From positions 868,001 through 932,000 of the forward strand of contig JAVJRG010000012.1 of the NCBI GenBank assembly GCA_040218535.1: 64,000 nt of DNA, written 5' to 3'. Made by a program: the position numbers and the translations under genes. Below the pieces are notes generated by a model. The model was not told the DNA's origin. It searched no databases and worked only from the letters and a program-made list of their open reading frames with translations. Position 1 is the stretch's first letter; every line of letters begins with the position of its first letter. Of the stretch, positions 1 to 11,178 are shown piece by piece. This DNA comes from Lacipirellulaceae bacterium (GTDB taxonomy: Bacteria > Planctomycetota > Planctomycetia > Pirellulales > Lacipirellulaceae).

Positions 1-3000
1 GTTTACATGATTCGCAAACGGGCGAGCAACCAGCTTCGCGCCGACGAGTCGATGGAGCAGTCGAAGATGTTCTACATCTGCTCGCTCTCGACCAAGGTGA
101 TCATCTACAAGGGGATGCTCACCACGGATCAGCTCTACCTCTACTATCCCGACCTGAAAGACCCAGACTACAAGAGCCATCTGGCGATGGTCCACTCGCG
201 GTTCGCTACGAATACGTTCCCCTCTTGGGACCGCGCACAGCCGCTGCGTTTCATGAGCCACAACGGCGAGATCAACACGCTCCGCGGCAACAGCAACTGG
301 ATGAAAGCTCGTCAGGGCGTGGTCGAGAGCGACCTTTTCAAGAAAGAGCTCTCCAAGCTCTTCCCAGTTGTTGAGCCAGACTGCAGCGACTCAGGCACGT
401 TCGATAATGTCCTTGAATTCTTGCTGATGACCGGTCGCACGCTGCAAGAGTCCGTCATGATGATGGTCCCCGAGGCGTGGCAGAATCACGCCACGATGAG
501 CGAGCAGAAGCGAGCCTTTTACGAGTACAATTCCGCGCTAATGGAACCGTGGGACGGCCCCGCTTCGATCGTATTCACCGATGGTCACTACATCGGCGCG
601 ACACTCGACCGCAATGGCCTTCGTCCTTCGCGTTACTACATTACTCACGACGACCGCGTCATCATGGCCAGCGAAGTCGGTGTCGTCGACGTCGAGCCGG
701 ACAACGTGAAAGCCAAGGGCCGCCTGCAGCCCGGCAAAATGTTCTTGGTCGACTTCGAGCAAGGTCGCCTCATCCCCGATGAGGAACTCAAAAGCACGAT
801 CGCCAGCGAACGGCCCTACGGCGATTGGCTCAAAAAGCAGCGGATCGACCTCAACACGCTCCGCCCCGATGAGGAGCCGCATGGCTACACCAGCAAGACG
901 CTGCTCGAACGGATGCAGGCCTTTGGTTACACCATCGAAACGATGACCTTCATGCTGCTGCCGATGATCAAGGTCCTCAAAGACCCAATCGGCTCGATGG
1001 GCAACGATAGCTGCTTGGCGGTCCTCTCCGACAAGCCACGGATGCTGTATGACTACTTCAAGCAGCTCTTCGCTCAAGTGACCAACCCGGCGATCGATTC
1101 GATTCGCGAAGAGGTGATCATGTCGCTGGAGTGCTTCATCGGCCCCGAGCAAAACCTGCTGGAAACCACGGAAAAGCACGCCCGTCGACTCCGCCTGCCG
1201 CACCCGATTCTCTCCAACGAACAACTGGCCGCGCTCAAGCATATTCAATCCAACTCAGAAACCGGCCGCGGCTGGCGTACCCAGACCATCGACATCACTT
1301 GGCCGCGGATTGAGGGCAAGCTCGGCATGCAGAAGGCACTCGATCGCATCTGCGCCGAAGCGGAAAAGGCCGTTGATGAGGGCTTCTCGTTGATCGTCCT
1401 CTCCGACCGCGAGACGAAGCACAACCGCGTGCCGCTCAGTTCGCTGTTGGCCACGGGAGCCGTGCATCATCACCTAGTCAAGCAAGCCAAGCGGACACGC
1501 ATCGGTATCCTGGTCGAAAGTGGCGAAGCCCGCGAGGTGCATCACCATTGTTTGCTGATCGGGTACGGTGCAGACGCGATCAATCCTTACCTCGCCTTTG
1601 AAGCCCTCTGGTACGCCCGACGCGAAGGGCTACTCGACGTGGGCGAAGAGAACATCCCTGACGAAGAGGACGGTGAGGGAGAAGAGCACCCCACGCTTGA
1701 TGCCTCCTCCGAGGGCGAGACGATCGATCCCGTCACCGAGGAAGATCACGAGCTCGTCGCCAAGTATCGCAAAGCCGTTGCCAAGGGGATGCTCAAGGTG
1801 ATGGCCAAGATCGGCATCAGCACGCTACAGAGCTACAAGGGCGCACAGATCTTCGAGGCTCTCGGCCTCAAGGACGAAATTATCGACCGCTGCTTCACGG
1901 GTACCGCTAGCCGCGTGCAGGGCGTCAGCTTCGAGGCCCTCGCTGAGGAAGCGATGCGCCGTCACGCCCTCGGCTATCCCGAGAAGCAAGCAAGCAAGCT
2001 AACGGTTCTACCCAACCCGGGTGAGTTCCACTGGCGAGCCAACGGCGAACGCCATATGTGGGACCCGCAAGCGATCGCCGACATCCAAGTCGCCGCCCGC
2101 GCTGGCAGCAAGGATGCTTACGCTCGGTTCGCCAAACACATCAACGCCGATTCACGCACTCGTTGCCAACTCCGCGGTTTGCTCACGTTCAAAGAGAAAG
2201 CGAACGGCGGACCGATTGATATTTCCGAAGTGCAACCCGCTTCGGAAATCGTCAAGCGTTTTTGCACCGGAGCGATGTCCTTCGGTTCGATCAGTGCCGA
2301 ATCGCACGAGACTCTCGCCATCGCGATGAACCGTCTCGGCGGGAAGAGCAACACGGGCGAAGGAGGCGAAGACCCCAAGCGATGGACGCCCGACGAGAAC
2401 GGCGACTCGCGACGCTCCGCGATCAAACAGGTCGCTTCGGGCCGTTTCGGGGTTACGATCAACTACCTGACCAACGCCGACGAGCTGCAAATAAAAATCA
2501 GCCAAGGTGCCAAGCCCGGCGAAGGGGGCGAGCTGCCAGGTCGCAAAGTCGACGAGAACATCGCCCGCATCCGCTACAGCACGCCCGGCGTCGGATTGAT
2601 CAGCCCGCCACCGCATCACGATATTTATTCAATCGAGGATCTCAAGCAACTGATTCACGACTTGAAGAATGCCAACCGTGCTTCGCGAATCAGCGTGAAA
2701 CTCGTCTCCGAAGTCGGCGTCGGCACGATTGCTTCCGGTGTGGCCAAGGGCTACGCGGATCACATCCTCATCTCCGGCGACGGGGGTGGCACGGGCGCGT
2801 CACCGTTGACCAGCATTAAGCACGCGGGCCTGCCGTGGGAGCTGGGCATCGCCGAGACGCACCAAACCCTCGTGATGAACGACCTCCGCAGTCGCGTTGT
2901 GCTGCAAACCGATGGTGGTTTGAAAACAGGCCGCGACGTGGTGATTGCCGCGATGCTAGGGGCCGAAGAGTTTGGCTTCTCAACCGCCCCGCTGATCACG

Positions 3001-4164
3001 ATGGGCTGCATCATGATGCGGAAGTGTCATCTGAACACTTGCCCGGTCGGCATCGCCACGCAAGACCCGGAACTGCGCAAGAAGTTCTCCGGCAAGCCCG
3101 AACATGTTGTGAACTACCTGTTCATGGTCGCCGAAGAAGCTCGCACGCTGATGGCAGAACTGGGCTTCCGCACGATTGATGAAATGGTCGGCCGCGTCGA
3201 TTGCCTGAACACTGACGAAGCGATCGAGCACTGGAAGGCCGACGGGCTAGACCTCACTGGTTTGCTCACTCCTGCGAAAAAGCCTTACCCAGAAGCAGGT
3301 ACCTACTGCACGCAGGGGCAAGATCATGGTCTAGACAAGTCGCTGGACATCACCAAGCTACTCGATTTGGCCAAGCCGGCCCTCGAACGGGGCGAGAAAG
3401 TTCGCGAAGAAGTCGAAATCGTTAACACCAACCGGACCGTGGGCACAATCCTCAGCAACGAGATCGCCAAGAAGTACGGTCACGACTTGTTGCCGGACGA
3501 CACGATCCATTTCAAGATCAACGGCCCCGCAGGGCAGAGTTTTGGCGCGTTCCTCGCCAAGGGCGTAACCCTCGAACTCGAAGGGGATGCCAACGACTAT
3601 GTAGGCAAGGGTCTTTCCGGCGGACGGATTGTCATCTATCCGCCAAAGAACTCATCCTTCACCGCTGAGGAGCAGATCCTGGTCGGCAACGTCTGCCTCT
3701 ACGGGGCGACCAGCGGCGAGGCGTTCTTCCGCGGCCGCGCGGCTGAGCGTTTCTGCGTGCGAAACTCCGGTGCCCGTACCGTGATCGAAGGCGTGGGCGA
3801 CCACGGCTGCGAATACATGACCGGCGGTCGCGTGGTGATCCTCGGCCCCACAGGCCGCAACTTCGCTGCGGGCATGAGCGGCGGCGTCGCCTATGTCCAT
3901 GCCCCTGATCGCGACGCGTTTCGCATCAACTGCAATCTGGGACTTGTAGAACTCGAAGACGTTATCGACGAAGAGGACATCGCCGAACTACGCGGCCTCA
4001 TCGAACAACACCACGACGAAACCGAGAGCCCCGTCGCAGGCGATCTTCTAAGCCGATGGGACGAAGCACTCAGCGAATTCGTCAAAGTAATGCCGACCGA
4101 TTACAAACGCGTTTTGCAAGAACGCAAAGCGGCAGAACAAAAAGTGCCGGAAGCGGTTGTTTAG
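1..4164 (+). CDS. gltB: Glutamate synthase large subunit, 5' end cut by window edge
   Basis: Large subunit of glutamate synthase, which moves the amide nitrogen of glutamine to 2-oxoglutarate in cytoplasmic GS-GOGAT ammonium assimilation. The frame is open from base 1, so the catalytic N-terminal Cys of the class II amidotransferase domain lies outside; roughly 1,390 codons remain of a family near 1,500. Counting from the Met codon at 7: rest of the amidotransferase domain to about 220, central domain to about 720, FMN barrel about 740-1110 (motif [10 protein letters not shown]), and the GXGXG beta-helix after about 1150. The 3Fe-4S cysteines are C1001, C1007 and C1012 ([16 protein letters not shown]). 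An acidic stretch at about 549-585 (DEEDGEGEE) is a local insertion. gltD follows, but the pair is split by a GxxExxY insertion. Identification is secure. Confidence 0.97.
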   Translation, partial: VYMIRKRASNQLRADESMEQSKMFYICSLSTKVIIYKGMLTTDQLYLYYPDLKDPDYKSHLAMVHSRFATNTFPSWDRAQPLRFMSHNGEINTLRGNSNWMKARQGVVESDLFKKELSKLFPVVEPDCSDSGTFDNVLEFLLMTGRTLQESVMMMVPEAWQNHATMSEQKRAFYEYNSALMEPWDGPASIVFTDGHYIGATLDRNGLRPSRYYITHDDRVIMASEVGVVDVEPDNVKAKGRLQPGKMFLVDFEQGRLIPDEELKSTIASERPYGDWLKKQRIDLNTLRPDEEPHGYTSKTLLERMQAFGYTIETMTFMLLPMIKVLKDPIGSMGNDSCLAVLSDKPRMLYDYFKQLFAQVTNPAIDSIREEVIMSLECFIGPEQNLLETTEKHARRLRLPHPILSNEQLAALKHIQSNSETGRGWRTQTIDITWPRIEGKLGMQKALDRICAEAEKAVDEGFSLIVLSDRETKHNRVPLSSLLATGAVHHHLVKQAKRTRIGILVESGEAREVHHHCLLIGYGADAINPYLAFEALWYARREGLLDVGEENIPDEEDGEGEEHPTLDASSEGETIDPVTEEDHELVAKYRKAVAKGMLKVMAKIGISTLQSYKGAQIFEALGLKDEIIDRCFTGTASRVQGVSFEALAEEAMRRHALGYPEKQASKLTVLPNPGEFHWRANGERHMWDPQAIADIQVAARAGSKDAYARFAKHINADSRTRCQLRGLLTFKEKANGGPIDISEVQPASEIVKRFCTGAMSFGSISAESHETLAIAMNRLGGKSNTGEGGEDPKRWTPDENGDSRRSAIKQVASGRFGVTINYLTNADELQIKISQGAKPGEGGELPGRKVDENIARIRYSTPGVGLISPPPHHDIYSIEDLKQLIHDLKNANRASRISVKLVSEVGVGTIASGVAKGYADHILISGDGGGTGASPLTSIKHAGLPWELGIAETHQTLVMNDLRSRVVLQTDGGLKTGRDVVIAAMLGAEEFGFSTAPLITMGCIMMRKCHLNTCPVGIATQDPELRKKFSGKPEHVVNYLFMVAEEARTLMAELGFRTIDEMVGRVDCLNTDEAIEHWKADGLDLTGLLTPAKKPYPEAGTYCTQGQDHGLDKSLDITKLLDLAKPALERGEKVREEVEIVNTNRTVGTILSNEIAKKYGHDLLPDDTIHFKINGPAGQSFGAFLAKGVTLELEGDANDYVGKGLSGGRIVIYPPKNSSFTAEEQILVGNVCLYGATSGEAFFRGRAAERFCVRNSGARTVIEGVGDHGCEYMTGGRVVILGPTGRNFAAGMSGGVAYVHAPDRDAFRINCNLGLVELEDVIDEEDIAELRGLIEQHHDETESPVAGDLLSRWDEALSEFVKVMPTDYKRVLQERKAAEQKVPEAVV

Positions 4165-4643
4165 TCTCTCGCAAAGGCGCTAAGGCGCGAAGATCGGGGG
4201 TCAAGCAATGCATGAGAATCCATTGTCAAAGGAGATTGTTGATTCAGCCTACAAGATTCATACGACATTGGGTCCTGGCTTGTTGGAATCCGTCTACGAG
4301 GTCGTACTCGCACACGAACTAAGAGAGCGCGGGCTAGAAGTTATTCGACAGAAACCGGTACCTATCGAATACGAAGGTTTGAAATTTGAAGAAGGCTATC
4401 GTCTCGATCTGTTGGTTGAAAACAAAGTCATTGTAGAAGTGAAATCTGTCGAAACGATTTTCCCTGTCCACAAGAAACAACTACTAACCTATCTCCGTTT
4501 ACTCGATAAACGTTTGGGCATCCTCATCAACTTTAACGAAGAACTAATCAAAGACGGAATCAAGAGAGTCGCCAACGGACTCACCGAAGAATAACCAGAA
4601 ACCATACCACACGAACTTTGCGCCTTAGCGCCTTCGCGAGAGA
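4165..4643. mobile_element. Putative GxxExxY element with 28-nt inverted-repeat ends
   Basis: Left arm 4165-4192 begins TCTCTCGCAAAGGCGCTAAG; right arm 4616-4643 is its inverted copy with 26 of 28 positions matching. The left arm starts directly after the gltB stop codon, and the right arm ends 18 bp before the gltD ATG. Between the arms is one gene (4208-4594). The arm consensus, repeated CGCAAAGG-type units, recurs as short geneless palindromes at 53938-54078 and 62530-62668. Inference: the gene plus its arms inserted as a unit into the gltB-gltD junction. No transposase motif or target duplication was identified. Confidence 0.5.
4208..4594 (+). CDS. GxxExxY family protein (PD-(D/E)XK nuclease-like)
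   Basis: A 128-residue protein of the GxxExxY family. The defining motif is G24-L-L-E27-S-V-Y30, and a PD-(D/E)XK-like core can be seen as D67 followed by E77-V-K79 (VIVEVKSVE). The family end LLTYLRLLDKRLGILINF is also present, so the protein looks full length and intact. Function is unknown; the fold suggests a nuclease or a relative that has lost activity. It lies in the gltB-gltD junction inside a long inverted repeat, unlike its housekeeping neighbours. No independent promoter was recognised, so it may be read through from gltB. The family call is firm, the mobility idea is inference. Confidence 0.85.
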   Translation: MHENPLSKEIVDSAYKIHTTLGPGLLESVYEVVLAHELRERGLEVIRQKPVPIEYEGLKFEEGYRLDLLVENKVIVEVKSVETIFPVHKKQLLTYLRLLDKRLGILINFNEELIKDGIKRVANGLTEE

Positions 4644-4661
4644 CAATAAGAAAGTAAACCA

Positions 4662-6248
4662 ATGGGTAAACCAACCGGATTCAAAGAGTTCCAACGAGAA
4701 GTCGTCCCCTACCGCGATCCGATGGAACGCGCCAACGACTTCCTCGAAATCTTCACCAATGCCCCTGTCGAGCATCTGACGACTCAGGGTGCGCGTTGCA
4801 TGGATTGCGGTGTGCCGTTCTGTCAGTCGAACTCCGGCTGCCCGATCGACAACCTCATTCCTGAGTGGAACGATCTAGTCTATCGCGGACGATGGCGCGA
4901 CGCGCTCAATCGTTTGCATAAGACCAACAACTTCCCCGAGTTCACCGGCCGCACTTGCCCAGCTCCCTGCGAAGGGGCCTGCGTTCTGGGCATCACCAAC
5001 CCACCGGTGACGATCAAAAACATCGAGAACGCCATCATCGACCGCGGTTGGGAAGAAGGCTGGATCGAGCCGCAACCGCCGCAAGAGAAAACCGGCAAGA
5101 CGGTCGCCATCGTCGGCAGTGGCCCGTCAGGACTCGCCGCCGCCCAGCAGTTGTGTCGTGCAGGGCACGCAGTCACGGTTTACGAACGGGCCGACCGCAT
5201 TGGTGGCCTGCTGATGTACGGCATCCCCAACATGAAGCTCGACAAGTACGTCGTTGAACGTCGCGTTCAGCAGATGCGCGACGAGGGCGTCACGTTTGTC
5301 ACCAACACGCACATCGGCAAGCAGGAGGATTTTGAGCCCGGACAAATGACGCAGATCATGCAGGAACGCGGCATCGGCGTGAAGTTTGTTGATCCCCAGC
5401 ACCTAGTCGATGAGTTCGATGCCGTGCTGCTTTGTACCGGAGCGACCAAGCCGTTCGACCCGACGGGTCGGGCGCCAGGGCGTGATCTGGCGGGAATCCA
5501 TTTCGCGATGGATTTCCTCACCCGCAACACGAAGAGCCTCATGGATGGCGATCTGCACGCTGCCAAGCACGTTGACGACAAGTTCCTCTCTGCTAGCGGC
5601 AAGAACGTCATTGTCATCGGCGGTGGCGACACGGGCGCGGACTGCATCGGCACGTCATTGCGTCACGGAGCAACGAGCATCGTCAACTTCGAACTCCTCG
5701 ACCGTCCGCCCGCGGAGCGCACCGACGGCAACCCCTGGCCCGAATGGCCGCGCATCTACCGCGTCGACTACTCGCACGCAGAAGTTGAAGCTCGCACCGG
5801 CGACGACCCGCGGAACTATAACTTACTCACCAAAGAATTCGTCGGCGAAAACGGCCAAGTCACCGGCGTCCGGACCGTGCAAGTCGACTGGTCGAAGCCG
5901 CAGGGCCAAGCCCCCTTCACAGAAATCGACGACAGCGAAAAAGTCTGGCCCGCGGAACTCGTGCTGCTCGCCACCGGCTTCGTTGGCCCCGAACTGACCG
6001 TCGGCGAGATGCTCGGCCTGGAAACCCAAAACCCGCGCGGCAACTGGCAAACCTTCAAGGCGGAGCATGGCGAGTTCACCACCAACCTCGAAGGCGTATT
6101 CGCCGCAGGCGACTGCCGCCGCGGCCAAAGCCTCGTCGTCTGGGCCATCAACGAAGGCCGCGGCGCCGCGCGTGCCGTGGATGAATACCTGATGGGCTTC
6201 GCGAGCTTGCCCGCACCTGGGTTGAATTTGCCGCAGCAGGTAGTTTGA
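4662..6248 (+). CDS. gltD: Glutamate synthase small subunit
   Basis: Small subunit of glutamate synthase: takes electrons from NAD(P)H through FAD and iron-sulfur clusters to the FMN of GltB. In 528 residues, the N-terminal double-cluster domain has C46, C49, C54 and C60 (CMDCGVPFC...GC) and C99, C103 and C107 (CPAPCEGAC). The FAD Rossmann motif is [14 protein letters not shown] near 148-161, a second dinucleotide motif is [12 protein letters not shown] near 315, and the C-terminal FAD-contact motif is [19 protein letters not shown]. Length and motifs fit a complete enzyme. It should form an operon with gltB despite the inserted gene, and the GNAT gene starts 7 bp after its stop. Identification secure. 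Confidence 0.97.
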   Translation: MGKPTGFKEFQREVVPYRDPMERANDFLEIFTNAPVEHLTTQGARCMDCGVPFCQSNSGCPIDNLIPEWNDLVYRGRWRDALNRLHKTNNFPEFTGRTCPAPCEGACVLGITNPPVTIKNIENAIIDRGWEEGWIEPQPPQEKTGKTVAIVGSGPSGLAAAQQLCRAGHAVTVYERADRIGGLLMYGIPNMKLDKYVVERRVQQMRDEGVTFVTNTHIGKQEDFEPGQMTQIMQERGIGVKFVDPQHLVDEFDAVLLCTGATKPFDPTGRAPGRDLAGIHFAMDFLTRNTKSLMDGDLHAAKHVDDKFLSASGKNVIVIGGGDTGADCIGTSLRHGATSIVNFELLDRPPAERTDGNPWPEWPRIYRVDYSHAEVEARTGDDPRNYNLLTKEFVGENGQVTGVRTVQVDWSKPQGQAPFTEIDDSEKVWPAELVLLATGFVGPELTVGEMLGLETQNPRGNWQTFKAEHGEFTTNLEGVFAAGDCRRGQSLVVWAINEGRGAARAVDEYLMGFASLPAPGLNLPQQVV

Positions 6249-6255
6249 TCGGTCC

Positions 6256-6732
6256 GTGAGCGATCCGATACTAAGACCACCCGCGACAGCAGCAGAGCTA
6301 ACCGCCTACTACGACCTTCGCTGGCGGTTTCTCCGACAACCGTGGGATCAACCGCGTGGCTCCGAGCGGGACGAACTGGATGATGATTCCAGACAAACGT
6401 TCGTCGCACATCTAGCCGCTTGGCATGACGACGGGCGGATTCTCGGCGTCGGGCGTTTGCATTTCAACTCTGATACCGAAGCCCAGATTCGCTACATGGC
6501 TGTCGAAGAAGATGCCCGCGGCCGAGGCATCGGTCGCGCGCTCGTTGAAAGACTTGAAGAACTGGCCGTGGAGCAAGGGGCAGAGAGGGTCATGCTCAAC
6601 GCTCGTAGCGAAGCTATTGGTTTCTACGAGCGGCTCGGCTACAAAGTGGTCGCCAAAGGCGTCGCGATGTTCGAGGACTCCCCCACGGGGCCCGTGGAGC
6701 ATGCTCGAATGGAAAAACCGCTCAGTAGCTAA
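6256..6732 (+). CDS. GNAT family N-acetyltransferase
   Basis: A 158-residue GNAT acetyltransferase using acetyl-CoA; the acceptor is unknown. The CoA pyrophosphate loop is RGRGIGRALVERL (about 93-105), preceded by beta strand QIRYMAVEEDA and followed by GAERVMLNARSEAIGFYERLGY, the typical motif B ending. It starts with GTG only 7 bp after the gltD stop, so it is probably co-transcribed with gltBD. A link to nitrogen metabolism is possible but rests on position alone. Its stop codon lies just before a palindromic repeat. Confidence 0.88.
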   Translation: MSDPILRPPATAAELTAYYDLRWRFLRQPWDQPRGSERDELDDDSRQTFVAHLAAWHDDGRILGVGRLHFNSDTEAQIRYMAVEEDARGRGIGRALVERLEELAVEQGAERVMLNARSEAIGFYERLGYKVVAKGVAMFEDSPTGPVEHARMEKPLSS

Positions 6733-6739
6733 TTCTGTC

Positions 6740-6817
6740 AACGAATTGCACGAATCACACGAAATTCTGTGGAGCAATTTTTCAAGATCATTCGTGCTAT
6801 TCGTCAGATTCGTGGTT
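6740..6817. repeat. Palindromic element, CACGAAT family
   Basis: Left arm 6740-6765 and inverted right arm 6788-6817 are built of tandem CACGAAT-like units (GCACGAATCACACGAA; ATTCGTGCTATTCGTC). The right arm encodes the last residues (NHESDE) and stop codon of the minus-strand GH95 gene. The same family occurs at 39762-39879. Confidence 0.85.
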
Positions 6818-9244
6818 CAAAAATGGAACTACCTCAAGGGAACCATTCGTCGGCAAGTCCATCTCTTTCACGAACTCACCATAGCGAACTCGCACCGTTT
6901 GAGCTTGCTCGCTATTCAGCTTCGCGCTGGTCAGCTTTCCATCCTTCCAAGCAAGATCGACACCAATATTCCCTCTCGCTCGTAGGCCCGTGACGCTTCC
7001 CGTCGGCCAAGCGTCGGGAAGCGCTGGCAGCAGATGCAGCTCTGGCATGTCGACGGTGCCCATGTGCGACTGGAGGAGCATCTCCGCGATGCCGGCGGTC
7101 GCTCCGAAATTGCCATCGATTTGGAACGGCGGGTGTGCGTCGAGCAGATTGTCGTACGTGTTCCCGGCCAGCGCTTCGCGGAGCATCTTATGGGCATGGT
7201 TGCCATCGTGCAGGCGAGCCCAGAAGTTGATCTTCCAGGCCTTACTCCAGCCGGTACCTCCGTCGCCGCGAATTCCCAAGCTTCGCTGCGCGGCCTTGGC
7301 GAATTCCGGTGTCGTCAGCGGCGAAAGCTGGCGGCCTGGATGTAAACCGTAGAGGTGCGAAACGTGGCGGTGATGCGGATCGCCGTCGACGAAGTCTTCG
7401 CTCCATTCTTGTAAGCGACCTCCCCGTCCGATGAGCAAAGGATGCAGTCGGTCGCGCAAGGCGAGCACTTTCTCGATGAACTCTGCATCGTACGGCGCGT
7501 CCTTGGTTCCCAAGACTTGGGCTGCTTCGGCTAAGTTGGTGAACAGGTCCCAGGCGATCATCAAATCCATCGTGCAGCCAGCGGACACAGCCGCCTCGTC
7601 TTTGCCGAGCTTGAAGACACTCTCCGGAGAAGTCGAGGGAATGGAAACGTACCGCCCTTGCCCGTCCAGCACGAACGTATCGAGCAAAAACTCCGCTGCC
7701 CCGCGCATCAGCGGATAGGCCTTCTCGCGCAGGAACTGTTCGTCGCGCGTGAATCGAAAATGCTCATACAGGTGCTGACAAAGCCAGGCCCCGCCGAATT
7801 GCCAGTTCGCCCACCGTGGGTCCCCTTCGCCATAATCACCCACCGGCGTCGAGTGCCGCCAGAGATCGACATTGTGCCCGGCCGTCCAGCCGCGCATGCC
7901 GTAGGTGGTCTTGGCGGTTGCCGCACCGGTGACTGAAAGCTCTTCGATCAGCTTGAGCAGCGGGCGGTGGCACTCACTGAGGTTGGTCACTTCCGCGGGC
8001 CAGTAGTTCATTTCCGCGTTGATGTTGGTCGTGTAGTTGCTACTCCACGCGGGGCGTTGCTTTTGGCTCCAAATGCCCTGTAAATTGGCGGCTTGCGTGC
8101 CTTCGCGCGAGGAACTGATGAGCAGGTACCGACCATAGTTGAAAAACAATTCCTCAAGGCCCCCATCCAGGGTATCAGCGGCTTCAGCAGTCCGGAGCGC
8201 CGCTAATCGTTCCGGCACCGTCGCATCACTTGCTTCACTTGAATCAAGATCAAGTCGCACGCGATCGAAAAGTTGCCGATAGTCCTCGATATGTTGCGTG
8301 AGCAGGTCGGGAACAATCCGCACCGCCGCCGCCTTGAGTCGATGATCGACTTCTGTTTGCGGATCGATTCCCTCGACATCAGGACGTTTGTCGAAGCCGT
8401 TGAAGCTGGTGTCAGCAGCCAGTATGAGAACCACCCGCTTGGCCCCGACCACTCTGCGACCTTTTTCCTCGACGATCAGCTTTCCGCCCTCCTGCTGCAC
8501 ATGGAGTCGAGCGGCGAACGTCATCCCCGCGCCGCGCTCGGGCAGTGTTTCGACGATGGCCGGTTGCGTGGGCCGATAGTTGGGCTCGACGTGCACGGGG
8601 GCACGCCCGGTCATCCGTAATGTCTGATCGTCCAGCGTTTCGACTTCGTGAGTAAGCAGACTGTCGAGTCCGATGGTCATTGTTATTCCATCGGGGTGCT
8701 CGCTGGTGATTTCCATGACGAACAACTGCGCCGGGTGGCTGACAAACATTCGGCGACGGTGCCAGTGGCCATCCTCCTTGTAATGGACCTCTGCCACGGC
8801 ATTGGCGATGTCGAGCGTGCGCTCGTACTCCGTCACCTTGCCCCGCTTCTCGAACTCCAAGCGAAGATTGCCCAGCGGTTGGTAAGACTGGCAGAAAGCG
8901 CCCTGCAGCTTCTTGCAAAGCTCGCCCGCTTCTCTGTACTTCCGTGCAAAAACGAGCTTGCGAATTTCGGGCAGCAGTTCGCGGCCAGCGCTGGAGTTCC
9001 AATCGTAGGGCGTCCCTGACCACAGCGTGTCTTCATTCAGAGCGATCCGTTCTTTCTCGATTCCCCCGAAAACCATCGCCCCCAGACGACCATTGCCCAG
9101 CGGGAGCGCTTCCTTTTCCCAGTCCGTCGCGGGCTTGTCGTAGCGGAGGACCGTGCTCGAATCCCCGCCGCTCGCGGCGAAACCGCAAGCGAGGGTGCAG
9201 ATGTGAGCGGTGAAAAGTACCAGGAAGAAACGGATCGTAAGCAT
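6797..9244 (-). CDS. Glycoside hydrolase family 95 (alpha-L-fucosidase-like)
   Basis: Secreted or periplasmic GH95 enzyme, expected to hydrolyse alpha-1,2-fucosyl (or galactosyl) linkages by inversion. I chose the ATG at 9244 because it begins a signal peptide ([19 protein letters not shown]); an upstream in-frame extension would run towards a palindromic repeat. The mature protein begins with the family start [21 protein letters not shown], with [18 protein letters not shown] next. The central (alpha/alpha)6 catalytic part has [22 protein letters not shown] and, further on, [13 protein letters not shown], then [19 protein letters not shown] and [17 protein letters not shown]. Length (815 aa) suits the family. 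The last codons and stop lie inside a repeat arm. A second fucosidase (GH29) is 33 kb away. Confidence 0.93.
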   Translation of the reverse strand: MLTIRFFLVLFTAHICTLACGFAASGGDSSTVLRYDKPATDWEKEALPLGNGRLGAMVFGGIEKERIALNEDTLWSGTPYDWNSSAGRELLPEIRKLVFARKYREAGELCKKLQGAFCQSYQPLGNLRLEFEKRGKVTEYERTLDIANAVAEVHYKEDGHWHRRRMFVSHPAQLFVMEITSEHPDGITMTIGLDSLLTHEVETLDDQTLRMTGRAPVHVEPNYRPTQPAIVETLPERGAGMTFAARLHVQQEGGKLIVEEKGRRVVGAKRVVLILAADTSFNGFDKRPDVEGIDPQTEVDHRLKAAAVRIVPDLLTQHIEDYRQLFDRVRLDLDSSEASDATVPERLAALRTAEAADTLDGGLEELFFNYGRYLLISSSREGTQAANLQGIWSQKQRPAWSSNYTTNINAEMNYWPAEVTNLSECHRPLLKLIEELSVTGAATAKTTYGMRGWTAGHNVDLWRHSTPVGDYGEGDPRWANWQFGGAWLCQHLYEHFRFTRDEQFLREKAYPLMRGAAEFLLDTFVLDGQGRYVSIPSTSPESVFKLGKDEAAVSAGCTMDLMIAWDLFTNLAEAAQVLGTKDAPYDAEFIEKVLALRDRLHPLLIGRGGRLQEWSEDFVDGDPHHRHVSHLYGLHPGRQLSPLTTPEFAKAAQRSLGIRGDGGTGWSKAWKINFWARLHDGNHAHKMLREALAGNTYDNLLDAHPPFQIDGNFGATAGIAEMLLQSHMGTVDMPELHLLPALPDAWPTGSVTGLRARGNIGVDLAWKDGKLTSAKLNSEQAQTVRVRYGEFVKEMDLPTNGSLEVVPFLNHESDE

Positions 9245-9338
9245 GGCGGGTGATGGTGTCCAAAGTCGTAGCAAGTGTGTACCACGATTGAACACGAAAC
9301 CTAGCCCTATTGCCAGAGCCACCGCTTCCCCAAGCGAT

Positions 9339-9408
9339 GTTAGCCGCCTTCCTTGGAAGGCGCGGGGATGGAGTTCCAACCGTAAGTCGAGCAAGCTCGG
9401 CGGCTAAC
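9339..9408. repeat. Palindromic element, GTTAGCCGCC family
   Basis: Arms 9339-9363 (GTTAGCCGCCTTCCTTGGAA) and 9386-9408 (GTCGAGCAAGCTCGGCGGCT) are inverted copies, each with its own inner hairpin. It sits between two minus-strand genes, 6 bp downstream of the DUF1559-like stop. The same family is at 32978-33048. Confidence 0.85.
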
Positions 9409-9413
9409 GGAGG

Positions 9414-11039
9414 CTACCACTCAATGATCTCACCGCCAGCGATGGTGAGCTGCTTGGACCAGTTCTTCTTAACGCGGGGATCATCGAGCATGATATATCG
9501 AACGCTTGCATCACAGAATCCGGTTACGAAGCCATCTCGATCTTTCCTCTGAACCCCCTTGAAAGGATTCTCGAAGTCAACTTCCCAATCCGCGGGCTTC
9601 GTCCATGGCACGGCTCGGTCCGGCGTGACTTCGACGATTGCCACAGTGGCTGCCGTCCCATCGGTGATTTGCTTGTAGCTAACGCCATCCTTACTTCCGA
9701 ATGCAGTTCCCGGACCAGTGACGGCCAAGTAAGTCGTATAGGATGGGCTCTTCGTTCTTCGGCGGACAGCAGGGTCTGGATCACTGAAAATCGGGACAAC
9801 CGTTTTCGAAAGTTTGAGGTTATGTTCGCTATCCCAGGGCTCGTCCAAATGGAACTGGTTGTAGAGTGCCTGTTGATCAATATATGGCAGAACGGCAACT
9901 CTCCAACTCAACAGAGGTTTGCCATCCTCGCTGTAAATGGCTGGTGGTTGAAAGCCCTTCAGTCTCTTAGCAGAAGTATAGTTTTGCAGGGCTAATCCGA
10001 CTTGCTTGAAGTTATTCATCCGCTGCGTACGATATGCCGCCTTCCTCGCCGCTTTCACCGGCTGAGCAATCAGTTCCACGAGCGACGCAAACTCCTCGGG
10101 ACTTTCGCCAAGTGAAAACACGACGCGATTCTCAACGACACGAGGGCGTAGTTTACCAAGAGCCTCGGCGACTTCCTCAAAACCTTGATTAGGTCGCTCT
10201 TTTGCTCCCCGAGCAATCAGCATCTGCCCCATGCCAATCGCTTTGGTCAAATGGTCTTGCACAAGTTCCGCGGATTTCTTGCTGTTGGTTTGAATCTGTA
10301 GCCCAGCGTTCAACTTCGGGGGCAAACTGGCGGAGATGCCGCCCCAGGCGAGTTCATCGGCAACAAACTTGCCGTCAATCACCTGAAACGGTGGCGGCAG
10401 CGCGGGCATCATTTCGTGCACAACGCGACGGCTGTCACCGTCGCCGACGATCATGAGCCCTGCATCGCCGTTGCCCAACTCTTGCAGCGCAGCTTGCAGT
10501 TCTCGCTTTGCACTACCTTGCTTCGCAGAGAGCGATACCCCTGCAAGCTGTTCGTCGCTGTTAGCCCCTTGCGATGTGTATTCGCTTAAGGCTCCAAGCA
10601 AGATGAATTCACGCTCGGTACGTTCCCACGCAAAGGGCATGCCCGGCAGGTCGCGGAGGGCTTTGCGAAGTTTCTCAGGATTTCCATCTTCGGCAACCGG
10701 GATCACGCACACGGGGGCCGTGTATTGCACATCGCTCATGCGGAGCGTTGCATAAATGCGACGAAGTCCCAAACCGGCGAGTTCATCGAGGACAGTTTGT
10801 ATCTGCGTCGCCTGCTGGCGCAATCCCTGGACATCTTCGGGATAAAGCCAACCCGACTTCTCAGCCAGAGCGAGCGACGCCTCAAGGTCCACGGCACTCA
10901 CATCAACAAACGCGAGCGCCACTACATCATCGGTCAAATAGGGATGGATCGCTGCATGAGTATCAACTGGCTCGGCTGCTTGAGCAGCCGTGCGAATAAA
11001 CGTAAGCAAGCAAACGTAGAGTGCGAAACGAGAGTTCAT
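9414..11039 (-). CDS. Secreted protein with C-terminal DUF1559-like domain
   Basis: A 541-residue secreted protein of unknown function. It has a signal peptide (MNSRFALYVCLLTFIRTAAQA, cleavage probably after AQA), a planctomycete N-terminal region with VDVSAVDLEASLALAEKSG, then from about 330 a DUF1559-type domain: MNNFKQVGLALQNY, LLSWRVAVLPYIDQQALYNQF, LDEPWDSEHN, TYLAVTGPGTAF, and ITDGTAATVAIVEV. Unlike classic DUF1559 proteins it lacks the N-terminal pilin-like methylation helix, so it is probably periplasmic rather than fibre-forming. It ends with GFCDASVRYI. The next gene upstream on the strand encodes another secreted protein of the sigma-factor operon. Confidence 0.8.
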   Translation of the reverse strand: MNSRFALYVCLLTFIRTAAQAAEPVDTHAAIHPYLTDDVVALAFVDVSAVDLEASLALAEKSGWLYPEDVQGLRQQATQIQTVLDELAGLGLRRIYATLRMSDVQYTAPVCVIPVAEDGNPEKLRKALRDLPGMPFAWERTEREFILLGALSEYTSQGANSDEQLAGVSLSAKQGSAKRELQAALQELGNGDAGLMIVGDGDSRRVVHEMMPALPPPFQVIDGKFVADELAWGGISASLPPKLNAGLQIQTNSKKSAELVQDHLTKAIGMGQMLIARGAKERPNQGFEEVAEALGKLRPRVVENRVVFSLGESPEEFASLVELIAQPVKAARKAAYRTQRMNNFKQVGLALQNYTSAKRLKGFQPPAIYSEDGKPLLSWRVAVLPYIDQQALYNQFHLDEPWDSEHNLKLSKTVVPIFSDPDPAVRRRTKSPSYTTYLAVTGPGTAFGSKDGVSYKQITDGTAATVAIVEVTPDRAVPWTKPADWEVDFENPFKGVQRKDRDGFVTGFCDASVRYIMLDDPRVKKNWSKQLTIAGGEIIEW

Positions 11040-11098
11040 AAGGTTATCCTGAAAGGCATGGAGTGTTGTTCAATAAGGGGAAATGTTTTGGCTAGTCT

Positions 11099-11162
11099 CC
11101 GGCGAGCTGTTAGCTCGCGGCTGCTCTCAACGAAAGGCAGCCGCGACCTAACAGGTCGCCGG
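11099..11162. repeat. Palindromic element, CCGGCGA-TGTTAG family
   Basis: Arms 11099-11124 (CCGGCGAGCTGTTAGCTCGC) and 11137-11162 are inverted copies matching at 24 of 26 positions; each arm is itself a small hairpin. The differences are compensatory inside each arm (GAGC/GCTC versus GACC/GGTC). Related elements are at 24427, 26991, 38812 and 57833. Confidence 0.88.
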
Positions 11163-11178
11163 TGATTGCGTGAAAAGT

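Noticed and set aside
4056-4322. Short frame with SRKGAKARR across the left GxxExxY arm
   Set aside because: The peptide is only the translation of the repeat arm and gltB tail; such SRKGAKA-type predictions are common artefacts.
10725-11165. A 146-codon plus-strand frame near the DUF1559-like gene start
   Set aside because: Mostly antisense to the secreted gene and running into a palindrome; no start signal or family.
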